Below are positions 1-9,487 of a DNA stretch of 64,000 nt, one piece after another. The stretch spans positions 28,163 to 92,162 of the forward strand of contig JAUGWO010000208.1 in NCBI GenBank assembly GCA_049724395.1, written 5' to 3'. The notes beneath the pieces are model-generated. The model was given only the letters and a program-made list of their open reading frames with translations. It was not told the DNA's origin and did not search any database. Source of the stretch: Spongospora subterranea f. sp. subterranea. Its lineage: Eukaryota; Endomyxa: Phytomyxea; Phytomyxea; Plasmodiophorida. The stretch's first letter is position 1, and the number at the start of each line of letters is the position of its first letter. The position numbers and the translations under genes are program-made.

Positions 1-1444
1 CACGGTTGTCAATATCCTCAGATGGAGGTGCTGACCGCGGAGAGGCCGTGGCCGTCATGTCTGACCCTCGAGGTGTCAGCCATTCGAACCACACTGATGT
101 CTGCAGGCATGCTGGGAAATTTATCACCTGAACCAACATTGAGACAGCAGTTAGTATTTTGATCGAAAACCACCAATTAACAATAAGACACATTAAGTAG
201 ACTCCTTTAAAACACGACGAAAAATTACATCACAGCAAAATGAACCAATAAATACGGTGAATCCATGGAGTGGCCCAAAGTAGACATGAATATGAAGTTA
301 TATGCATTACTTGCTGTAAGTAGCGTCGAAGTTCTAATCGCCTTAACTCGATGAATCGGCGCTTAAAACGATCAAGAATAGTTTTTTTCGGAAGACAAAC
401 AGGGAAGTCCGGAATACACTTAAGCAACTAAAAAACCTTGAACAAATACCCGCAAAACGATAACCATGAATCACCTGTGAATGCAACGAAACAAAATCGC
501 TGTATCGGCGACCAATCTCCCAATGTGAATGCCCGTACTGAATTTCAATAGAATAAACCTTGATGGAAACTGGATTCAATTACTGATCAATAAAAATTAC
601 GTCAAATATCAAAATATGATGATGAAAACATGGTACCAAATATAAAACGGAAATTTACCACGAAGGGCTTGGGATCGAACTTGAGAACGGCCTGAGAGAT
701 TTCTAGGCGCCACGCTGTAGCTCCTGTCGACGACCGATCCGGGTGAGATAAGCTTGTTGATCTTGAAGTTGGACAGCCAGCAGATTTCGTTTCCATCGTC
801 GTTGGAGATTGCGAAACGACCTGATCGACAAGCGCAGAGGCGACAGATTGCGGGTCAGCCCTGACCCAATCTATGATTGATTGGTTGATAAGAGTCGGCT
901 CGAGCTGGTGCAACAGCGGCAGCGCCACTGTTGTAGTAAATAACTCTTCAAGCATCAAGTGTACGCTGGTCTCAGATTTCGGGATGAAATGGCTAAGGAA
1001 CCGCCGTATTATAGACCGACATTGGTCATGAATGTAGGAATTGTTAAGGGAGGCGGGCTCATGAGCAGCTGTATCTAAGAGACGATCTTTGATAATATAA
1101 ACATATTGTCGAAGAAGTTGGGGCCAATTAATGGCAGCTGCGTCGTCGATAAACAGGTTGATAGACGATGCGATCAGGCCGCGAACATGGTTAGGGAACG
1201 ATTCGTCGCTGGTGAATCCTGACCACCAGCGATATACAAAATCTCGCATTATAAGGTCGCAAGTCACGTTCAATGTGGCTGGGACAGTTGGCCCAGAATA
1301 TGGCACAGAGGTCGCCGAAACAGGTGGAAGACAAGCGTACCGGGGCGGGCAAGATGAAAATTCGACTTTGTCCCATCCAGATAGGCGATGAAACAAGACC
1401 AAAATCCCGACCATCATGGTCAAGATGAGGGCGATGACCAGCAT
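1..1444 (-). CDS. PXA-PX domain membrane protein, sorting nexin-like (3' end off the window)
   Basis: Minus-strand gene starting at ATG 1442-1444. Exons as I read them: 659-1444, 475-558, 311-427 and 127 to beyond base 1; all introns are GT-AG and in phase 0. Residues 2-20 are a hydrophobic segment, a likely membrane anchor. A PXA-like domain follows (about residues 65-200; DFVYRWWSGF, then an acidic-hydrophobic helical region). The second exon opens the PX domain (RRYSDFVSLHS) and the third carries its end (FPVCLPKKTIL, then a basic FKRRFIELRR helix). PX domains bind phosphoinositides; PXA-PX proteins of the SNX13/14/19/25 or Mdm1 group act at ER-endosome or ER-lipid droplet contacts. No RGS domain lies between PXA and PX. 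The first intron uses an acceptor at 559-560 because a nearer CAG would put a stop codon in frame. At least 370 residues are visible. Confidence 0.82.
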
Positions 1445-1626
1445 AGTGGTGATGCAGAACGAGATTGAACAATCTGTAAAGCAGGTCTGATCCCTATAAA
1501 CCTATCGTCGTCATTAAATTCGCACTATTTTTCAGTGTTTGCGATGGAATTGTGCGAGACTGGCACCACTTAACGGTCAATAAGGCTGTGGTCATCTTGA
1601 CCTACAAGCAATTTCAGATAACACCT

Positions 1627-1801
1627 GTTTCGTTTCATTATGGCACTTTCATTCAAATAGAGCAATCGTTTCGTTTCATTATGGCACTTTTATTTCAAAT
1701 AGAGCAATCGTTTCGTTTCATTATGGCACTTTCATTCAAATAGAGCAATCGTTTCGTTTCATTATGGCACTTTCATTCAAATAGAGCAATCGTTTCGTTT
1801 C
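1627..1801. repeat. 41-bp tandem repeat, four copies and a partial fifth
   Basis: The unit starts GTTTCGTTTCATTATGGCAC and ends ATAGAGCAATC. Copies begin at 1627, 1668, 1710, 1751 and 1792; the second is 42 bp because of one extra T. The copies are otherwise almost identical. The array lies upstream of the PXA-PX gene, roughly 180 bp before its ATG, and downstream of the LEA-like gene, so it could sit in a promoter, but nothing else shows a function. Confidence 0.95.
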
Positions 1802-2056
1802 ACCGCGTTACCTAATAGCGACTCCAAAAAACTCAGACGGTTTCCGTTGTTGGTGCTGAACAGTAGTCGACGATGAGAGAATAAACAACTTATTGTTGAG
1901 TTGCAGAAAATGTTCAGATCGCGCAATTTGAGGACGCACGACGGTGCTGTTGGAGCTGTTAATAGTTCAAACTGAATTTGCTGTTGCTTTCCATAAATCC
2001 TTCCAACGAGTGTATCGATTATTTTTTAGCAAAACAGGTGATATTTATGTGAAATC
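1802..2056. other. short intergenic stretch
   Basis: No coding signal or repeat is visible here between the tandem array and the 3' end of the LEA-like gene. Confidence 0.5.
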
Positions 2057-3305
2057 TTAAAACCCACCCGACGATCCTTTGAGCACTTCCTCGGTCTTGT
2101 GCATCGCTTTGGTAGCAGAAGATTGTTCAGAGGCATGTCCTGATCCTGGCACAGGTTCTCCTGCCACATTTCTCGTTGACGCTAGCTCACTGACTTCCGT
2201 GGCTGGCTCTCCACCGGTCTCTGAACCCATTCCCAAAGTTTCCTTCACCTTTTCAGAAAATGCTTGCCGACCGCTGCGTAATTTCTCACTTGTATGCTGG
2301 ATTGTTTCATGGAGCTTCTCCATCATAGACTTTGGTTCATCTTCCTCGGAAAGCGGATACATTTCTTCGCTGCCAGATTGCAACTTTTGTTTTGCAGATT
2401 GTACCTTTTCCCCAGCGGATTCTTGAGCGCTTCCAAGTTTATCTTTCCCAGACTCGTACAGTTCCCCCATTTTATGTTGTCCGGATTCGTAAGCCTCACC
2501 AATTTTCTTTGATCCAGTCTCTGCTTTTTCACCCGCAGATTCTTTGGCTTGACCAAGTTTTTCTTTCCCGGACTGGTAAAGCTTACCGGTTTGCTGCGTC
2601 CCGGATTCAGCCTTTTGTTTTATCCGATTCGGAAGCTTGGCCAACGGCGCCTTTGACTTTCTCTGTGCCTTCTGCCATCTTCCCTTTTGCGGATTGCCAA
2701 GCTTCACCACTGGCGCCCTTCAACTTTTCGGCACCCTCTTGAACCTTGCCTTTGGCTGATTCATAAAGCTCACCCGTTTTTTCTTTGCCTGCTTGGGCTT
2801 TCTCACCTAAAATGTCTCTTCCCGATTCCAAACTTTCTGCGACTTTCTCCTTTCCGGTTTGCGCTTTCTCGCCGAGCTTTTGTTTTGTTGATTCCAAGGT
2901 TTCACCTAACTTCTCCTTTCCAGTTTGCGCCTTTTCCCCAACTGTCTCCTTTGTCGATTGCCAGGCGCCGCCAAGTTTCTCTTTCCCAACATCCGACACT
3001 TCTTCTGCTTTTTGCTTGCCGGACTCATACTTCTCGCCAATCGCCTGTTTTGCTTTGGTGCCAAGCCCCGGTTCCAGGTCGCCACGTCGAACCTCGGTAT
3101 ACTCTCCACTTGGAACAAAAGCTGCTCCTGGCCCCTTTGGTTGTGAAGTAATGCTTGGCGTCTCGCCTTGAACTTGTAAGTCAGATCGGGTCATCTCATC
3201 TTTCGCCCGTTGAGCATATGTCTGTTGCTGGTTGCCAATATCTTTGGCCACTTCTTGAGTTCTCTCTTTCACCTTCTCAGAATAGCTTGGGATCCTCTCC
3301 GACAT
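2057..3305 (-). CDS. LEA-like protein with 11/22-residue Lys/Glu/Gly repeats (one frameshift)
   Basis: Minus-strand gene, ATG at 3303-3305, stop TAA at the 2057 end, about 416 residues in all. It is very rich in K, E, G, S, Q and A. From about residue 85 it is built of repeats such as GEKAQTGKEKLGETLESTKQ, spaced 22 residues, each two 11-mers. This is the style of group 3 LEA and related desiccation-protection proteins, which are disordered and fold into amphipathic helices on drying. No signal peptide or membrane segment is seen. The C-terminal third is acidic and less repetitive (SEEDEPKSMMEKL). The reading frame shifts once, at a run of four T at 2618-2621 (AAAA on the coding strand); the repeat pattern continues in the new frame, so one extra base there explains it. 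Sequencing error or a recent mutation are both possible. The family assignment rests on composition and periodicity only. Confidence 0.75.
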
Positions 3306-3743
3306 TGTTGCAAATCAAATCAGTCTTCGGATTTCACTTCAAGCGACAATATCAATAGTGTCCAGCAATAAAATTACGTAATGACCGAATGTTGCAATTA
3401 ATGATAGAATGATTGGTGTCGACCACATTTACGCAATTCATGACTGGTTGCTCCAGAAACATCCGATCAGCTCTTTCCTAGAAATGACTGGTGAAAAGCA
3501 GTTTGGAACAATTAAGGCATTTACTGGATTTAAAGTGTTTTCTAACATAATGGGTTAAGGTGCCGGGGAAATCTTTATAGGCACGAAATTATGTCGAGAT
3601 AATCTCTTCAAAAGTGGTTCAAGTAGAAATAATTTGCGAACTTACATGAGGTCTTTCCAATCAGATTTCTTCTTTGTCAATTAATAATCCCGAATCTAAT
3701 TTTACCCGGACCTCGGTTAATCATTGGGCTCCTCAATCAATAC
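3306..3743. other. intergenic region, nothing recognised
   Basis: AT-rich stretch between the start of the LEA-like gene and a decayed transposase. It presumably contains the LEA-like gene promoter, but I see no clear motif. Confidence 0.4.
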
Positions 3744-4815
3744 TTGACGATGGCTGCCAAAGGAGGTGCCATTGCTGATGCAGGCGCCGCGTTATGTATT
3801 CTTGGAAGTGCTGATGGTAGGCTCAATCTAGCACAGTGCCGCCGCCGGTTTTTTATTCCTCGATCGCAGCTCGGGATGATATACAACGATGACTGGTTCA
3901 ATGATCAGTTCGTTGCTGTAGAACCTCGTTCGACCATGTATGCAAATAATCGACCGAAACTGTCTTGGTTCTTCGACATTATCAATCACAATGCCTTCTT
4001 CTTGGTTCGATTGACGGTAGCAGTGACATTGCACTATCTAACCCATTCAAAAAGCATTGTCGAGTCTGCAAAATTTTCTGGAATGGGAGAGGCGTTGACC
4101 CTTCGCTACGTCTGGCAAGTCATTGCAGTCATCAATCGGCCACTTTCCGAGCAGTCCATCGATTTTGCATAAATCAACCGACCAACAAATCGATCAAGTT
4201 ATTGGCCGATCTACGTCCATCTATGAGAGTAGAGAATATCTGCGGTTATCCTGGCAATTTTTTAGCTTTTGATGGGTCCCTATTAAAAATCAAATGACCT
4301 CATGATTTCGAAGGCTAATACTGGCGGAAGAGCTATCCTGCGATCAATGCCCAGTTGGTTGTTGATCATGAGTGCAGAGTTTGCTCGATGGACCTTCGCC
4401 CCGGATCGGCAGATGACAAATCAGTTTCAAGTATTCCGAGTTTGTGCAGCGTATACATTAGGCTGTATTGCCCAGGAAACACTTCATTGCTGACGGTGGA
4501 TATATGCTCACGCCCAAGATGATCATATCATTCCCAATTACCGAATAAATGGCAGCAGATGAAGCATTGTTCAACTATTTGCACTCAAAGACTACCACTG
4601 TGGAACCTGCTATCGGAATGATCAAAAATCGTTTTCGAGTTTGAAAACTGCCTTTAAATCAGAAACAATCGTTGCGTGAACTGTACTGGCTATCGGTTCA
4701 CGCAATCGACGGCGGGCTCGATAATCAGCGGCGAGTATATTTGGAGAAGAAAACACAACGAAATCTTTATTATGGTACAGTAAACAAATTGCCTGTTATA
4801 GGACTTGGGCAGTGC
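3744..4815 (+). pseudogene. PIF/Harbinger transposase, decayed copy 1
   Basis: A broken plus-strand DDE_Tnp_4-type (Harbinger) transposase. The N-terminal part reads RRRFFIPRSQLGMIYNDDWF, then a helix-turn-helix-like region (HYLTHSKSIVESAKFSGMGE). Further on, other frames give an FDGSLLKI stretch (first catalytic Asp region), ADGGYMLTPKMI (second Asp region) and AIGMIKNRFRV (catalytic Glu region). Several stops (for example before MAADEALFNYL) and frame changes show it is dead. The last 130 bp (4684-4815) are repeated at 7634-7770, where the reading continues further. Gypsy debris lies between the two copies. Confidence 0.72.
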
Positions 4816-5189
4816 ATTCCCCTTTTTTTTTAAACAGGAGCAGGGAAGATGCAAGCGAGTTGGATAAATTTGCTTGATAGGATTTTAAAAGGTGTGGTAT
4901 ATCTTCTTTTGAGATTATCGAATAATTCCCAGGTAGAGTCATAGGCATCAAAGCCTATCCACAAAATACGAGAATTTCGGTGCGACCAGAATCTGGGTCT
5001 GACGAACCCGAGACATCGTGTGCAATTTGCTGGTAGAGCTCATCAGTAATTTGAAGGCTGAAGTCCCTAAGAAAATTTGATACGCTGGGCGTGGACTTCA
5101 CTGAGAAATAGCATTGGTGATTAAATCATCGGCAACACGGTGTTGACGATTAAAGAGGGCCCGTTCCAAATACCACAGAGTTTGTTTTG
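4816..5189. other. unassigned TE-flank sequence
   Basis: Begins with a poly-T/A run (about 4826-4838) straight after the Harbinger homology stops. No further coding signal is recognised. Confidence 0.4.
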
Positions 5190-5365
5190 TTATTGCGATG
5201 CAAATCAGAGCGACGAGAACGTAATCCCCGATCGCAAAATTAATCGAAACGAGCTTTTCTGACTGTTGGGAGATTGTCGGACGAGGTCGAATGAAATTCC
5301 TTTTTGCGATATAATACTACTGCCCGTCAATTTTAATTCACGAAGGAATAGACGTTTAGCCCTCC
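5190..5365 (-). repeat. Gypsy reverse transcriptase scrap (second copy at 5990-6065 and 6345-6410)
   Basis: The sequence around 5195-5265 resembles 6340-6400, and 5280-5360 resembles 5990-6060. In the latter the minus strand reads as part of a Gypsy reverse transcriptase (a region before DPKLVES). These are direct, diverged copies of the same retroelement piece, with no intact frame. Confidence 0.5.
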
Positions 5366-5370
5366 ATCAA

Positions 5371-5625
5371 CGTGCACAATCTTGTAAGGAAGATTACGAA
5401 TCTGGTGCTTTTATTGGGCCAATCTGCCAATCTGTCGGCGCTATTGCGCTTGATATCAGAGACTCTAGACAGTGGGTCGCATATAAAGATCTGGTTGCGA
5501 TGATCAGTGAAAATATGAGAAGGTTTCGAACGAAGGAGAAAATGTTAGAGGCGATGGCACCCTTCAACAATTGGGTAAGCTTCTTTTGTCTATTATTGGC
5601 TATTCATCGAATTGGCCTTGAATGA
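5371..5625 (+). other. short open segment of unknown origin
   Basis: A plus-strand open stretch (SCKEDYESGAFIGPICQSVG, then RDSRQWVAYKDL and MRRFRTKEKMLEAM) without a recognised domain. It lies wholly inside retroelement debris and has no convincing start codon, so it may be a fragment of a TE protein rather than a gene. Confidence 0.25.
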
Positions 5626-6300
5626 TCCGCTTAGAAAAGCGAGTGGTTCGTGGCTTTGCTGAGTGATTGGGATCAACAGTTCAGAAGTAGGATTTTGTGT
5701 TAACACGAGAGACCATGCTTTTTCGAAATCGTCTTTCGGGTGGGTAAGCGTCACCATATGGCGAGTTTGCTGTTCCAACCAATTTCGGACATGGGAACTA
5801 TACGACGGTGAGTCTTTTTGCTGCTATTGGTTACTCTTTGACCAGATAACAACATCTCTTTTAGAGGATTCGTAAGTTCGGTGTACTTTGGGATACTGTT
5901 TTCATCCAATTCAGTGCAATAAAGGAACTGCTGTAGATCAACCGCTGTCTTGGGAGTTGGCATGTTTTTCCGAGATTCGACTAGCTTGGGGTCGAACGAA
6001 ATTCCTTTTTGCAATATAGTACCACCCGTCCAGATTTCACTTCACGAAGGAATAGTTGACATTTGTCCGCGTTGCATTTAAGGTTGAACTTATTCATGCG
6101 AGATATTGCACGGTCTGGGTGGTTACGATGGTTTAACGAGAGGTTGTCATCCACCTATAACAGGATGAAGTAATACAGAAGATTTCCCAGAACCTCCTGC
6201 ATGCCGTCCTGGAATACAATTACAGAGTCAACAATGCCTTGAAAGAAGGGACGTGGGGTGAAAACCTCCTCGTGCGTCATGGATGAGCACGCTTCCTGAA
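5593..6300 (-). pseudogene. Gypsy reverse transcriptase fragment, minus strand
   Basis: The minus strand reads part of a Ty3/Gypsy reverse transcriptase: an FQDGMQEVLGNL region and a thumb/RNase H connection with NMPTPKTAVDLQQFL, SIPKYTELTNPLKEML. The same connection in the large elements at 35.8 kb and 45.7 kb reads MPHPKTARDLQQFM, so all belong to one family. The frame is broken by stops. The part at about 6060-6270 is repeated in inverted orientation at about 6415-6648. Confidence 0.65.
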
Positions 6301-6414
6301 AAATCGGGTGTAAAGGAAATTGTCAATACCCCTTGAAAGCGGTAAATCAGTAGCGACGAGAAAGTGATCCCGATCGCGAGATTAAACGGAACGAGTCTTT
6401 TGTTTACGCTCAGC

Positions 6415-7545
6415 TGGAGGTTTTCCCCCCCACGTCCCATTATTCAAGGCATTGTCGACTCTGTGTTTGTCTTTTCCAGGCCGGAATGCAGGAGGTTCTA
6501 GGAAATCTTCTGTATCACTTCATCCTGTTATGGGTGGATCACATCAGTTCTCGGATACTCCAAGTTGGAAAACCATCTTAACCATCAAAATCGGGCAATA
6601 TCTCGCATGAACAAGTTCGACGTTAAATTCAACCCGGACAAATTGGAAACCTTTGGATCCCAAACGACAAAGGTATCACACTGCACCTTTGTGTGATCGG
6701 CCACTATTGGGCCTTTCTTATCGCCATGTTGTCCAATCCACTAAATCGCTCTATCAGGAAATACTTCTCGTGGCGCGGCTTATCAGACGACGTGCTATCT
6801 TTCGTCAACTCGTGTCTACATTGTCACCGCGGAAAAAGGCATAATGCTCCTCAGACCTTTCGGATCAGCCATTCACGCCTCTCAACCACACGAACTTATT
6901 CATTATGATTTCCTTCATATATCTATAAGCCTAACAAGATTTGGCGTCATTCATTCACATATTTGTTTGTCAATTAAAGAAGATCTCAATGGTTTCTTAG
7001 AACTAAACCCATGCGTTTCCGTTGACCACCAGATCGTCGTTGAATCGCTACTGGACTGGTTGAAGCGGTTCGGCATAGCTTATCATCATGTTTCAGATTA
7101 AGGGTCCCATTTCAAGAATCGATCGTCAACGATTTATGCGATCGACTTGGTGAACGACATCACTTCGTAACGGCTTATTCTCCATGGGCAAATGGAACTG
7201 TAGAAGTTATCAACCGCCATTTACTTCATATCTACGCTCATTATTGTTTGAATTTGTCTCAGTTTCGAAGAGTGGCCCAATCGGATGCATCTCGCTAAAA
7301 TCAGCCTCAACCATCGCATTCGCACTTGGATTGATTATGCCTTAATCACCATTATGACAGGTCTACAGCCGTCCTCCTTAATTTCTTCTGAGTTCGTCAG
7401 CACTTCCGACACGCTGTTCAATATTCCAAAAACGGAGGTAGAGATTGATGATTCGACTTCAGAACTTCGGAATTCTGTCGATATTATTCACCGTGATACT
7501 CTTTTTTGCCTTGTTTCCCCTTTTTGCGTCGAGGAGTAGGTTTCT
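6415..7545 (+). pseudogene. Gypsy reverse transcriptase/integrase fragment, plus strand
   Basis: Opens with the inverted copy of the preceding reverse transcriptase fragment, then continues into integrase: a zinc-binding HHCC-type end (SWRGLSDDVLSFVNSCLHCH), the integrase core (ELIHYDFLHIS, later FGIAYHHVSD, GSHFKNRS) and the C-terminal segment ISLNHRIRTW...MTGLQP, which parallels HGLNHKPQKRLRW...HTG in the fragment at 53.4 kb. Stops occur in the core and frames change, so it is inactive. It is followed directly by another Harbinger fragment. Confidence 0.65.
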
Positions 7546-7891
7546 GGTGAAAAACCAGTTTCCTGGGTTTCGAACTCTGTAGGCTACGTTTTGAGCTTTT
7601 CAACTGCCTCTACGCTCCCAAACAAAAAGGGGAATGTACTGGCTATTGGCCCAAACAATCGACGGCGGGGTCGATGATCAACGGCGAGAGTATGTTTGGA
7701 GAAGAAAACACAACGAAATCTTTACAGTAAACAATCGTGAATATTGCCTGTTAAAGGACTTGGGCAGTACAGAACCAGCAACAGCACGAATGGCTCAGGT
7801 CATCAAAGCTTGTTTTGTTCTACATAACGTTCTGATCGCCTTGAGAGACGATATTGAGCCGGAAATACGGGATCTCCGATTTGACCTGTAA
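7545..7891 (+). pseudogene. PIF/Harbinger transposase, C-terminal fragment (copy 2)
   Basis: Bases 7634-7770 match 4684-4815. The reading here extends further into the Harbinger C-terminus: IDGGVDDQRREYVWRRKHNE, then ARMAQVIKACFVLHNVLIAL, whose VLHN motif is typical of DDE_Tnp_4 proteins. The upstream part contains KNQFPGFRTL followed by TAG and TGA stops. Confidence 0.68.
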
Positions 7892-8049
7892 TCGTCGAAG
7901 GGCAGCATTTTCGTGAGAGTATCAAGGAACATCTCTACGAAAACAGGGAATATTTGAAAGCGCAATTCGGTTGAATAAATGTATCATTTCGTTTGAATAA
8001 TTGAGTGATGGCATTCAGCAATAACATTTTGTGAATTCATCAGGTCTTA

Positions 8050-8370
8050 GGTCTGGTTGCGCTGTAGCTCGAACGCTTCAAAGGAGACGCGATGGTTTTG
8101 TTCTAGCAACACATTCGTTTTTACTGCCTGTTCGGTTTGTAGCTTGAGCATCGCGAGAACTTGCTTGCTTGATTGTTCGTACCCTGAATGACCTGAAGCC
8201 ATAGCTTGGACAATCCTGTCTCCGGGGCCAAACAACTTTTCGCATCCATCATCATCATCATCACTTTCTACTGTGGCCAGCCGATCGGAATGAGCCATCC
8301 CTTGTCGCCCGGCGAAATGGTCGACTAATTTATCCCAGCAATCGGGTTTATTAAGATGTTTACATTCCAT
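8050..8370 (-). CDS. small protein, possible accessory ORF of the Harbinger fragment
   Basis: A 107-codon open frame from an ATG at 8368-8370. It has an acidic run (ESDDDDDGCEKLFG) and a helical, glutamine-rich C-terminal half. No firm domain is seen. It converges on the Harbinger transposase fragment ending at 7891, as the Myb-like ORF converges on the transposase in the intact Harbinger element at 25.2-27.8 kb. I therefore infer it is the C-terminal part of a decayed Myb-like accessory protein. An unrelated host gene remains possible. Confidence 0.4.
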
Positions 8371-9487
8371 GTAGTATTCTCAGAATTATGATGCTTCCGA
8401 AACAACGATCATAGGTTGTAATACTTGTTCTTGATCTGGACTTGGGCGAACTTAGTGCTACACGTAGTATTTACCAATACTTAAGACAAACCCAACGACA
8501 GCGCCTGTTTGTTTATGGCATCAAAAAACATATTATCATATCGGATTTCTGATTCAAAAGAACCGCTATGGAGGTGGTGGTCCATTCTGCATCCTCATCG
8601 GCTGACGCCATCAAAGACTTGGACGGTCGAGCTTCCGTTGGTCTGGAAATCAACCATGCCCTGATCGGCAGCAGCAGCGTCATTCATGGTCAGAAACAAC
8701 GAACCGTTTTCGAATTGGCTTAAAATCGAGGAACCCTCTACTCTGTAATCTGACTGGTGGGTTTATCAATTTCATATTATGAACTTAGAACAGACTTCAG
8801 GCATTGATCGCCCTCGCATTCGTTGAAGTTCCGGGTCTTAGCAAGACGGTTGGGTACGTTGAATTTAACCGCTTCATGTGAATAACAATTAGATGCTCAA
8901 CTCAGCGTTTAGCGAATTCAAACGCACCCTCCCCTTCTACAAGTTGGGCAAACAAATGAGCAGTTAACAGATATAAGCGTCCTTCTCAGGTGTTTGCAAA
9001 TTTGCAGACTCGATTTTCCACAAGTTAGATACTGACTCCGTATTTGTATTTTGTGAACCACGTCAGAGTCACGAGCGGTAGGAGGGCAATACTGTATAAG
9101 ACTTGAGTTCATATCATTATAAATCACAAGCTTAATGATCTTTCTGTCAATTAGGTCTGCAAACACAGTTTGATTGCATCAACAATGTTTATCAGGGACC
9201 TGCACATAATTCTTGTGAAAGACTTCCGCATCCACCCAACATTCCACCTCAATTCATGTGCAATTACCTGGAAACAAGCGTGTTAATTTGAAACAGAGAC
9301 GTTTGCTAAATTTGATGGTTGTGGCTGAATATACTGTAAAACCCTAGTACATTTAGGTTTTGGCTGTGATTTGCCACTTGCCAGGTGATTGCCCACTTGT
9401 CATGCAGGGGACGGCCTCCGTCCACGGTGTTTTCGTCGTGATGGCGCAATTTTCCACGTTTGACGTGTAGTTTTTTCGGTTCCGGTC
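8371..9487. other. long intergenic region upstream of the glycosyltransferase gene
   Basis: No long conserved reading frame. A 51-codon ATG frame (8568-8723, + strand) is the only ATG-led small frame of note and has no recognisable domain. The promoter of the downstream GT61 gene must lie in the last few hundred bases, but I can point to no definite motif. Confidence 0.4.

Noticed and set aside
2079-3171. Plus-strand open frames opposite the LEA-like gene
   Set aside because: They are shadows of the repetitive minus-strand gene; the composition is F/P/S-rich antisense of K/E/G codons.
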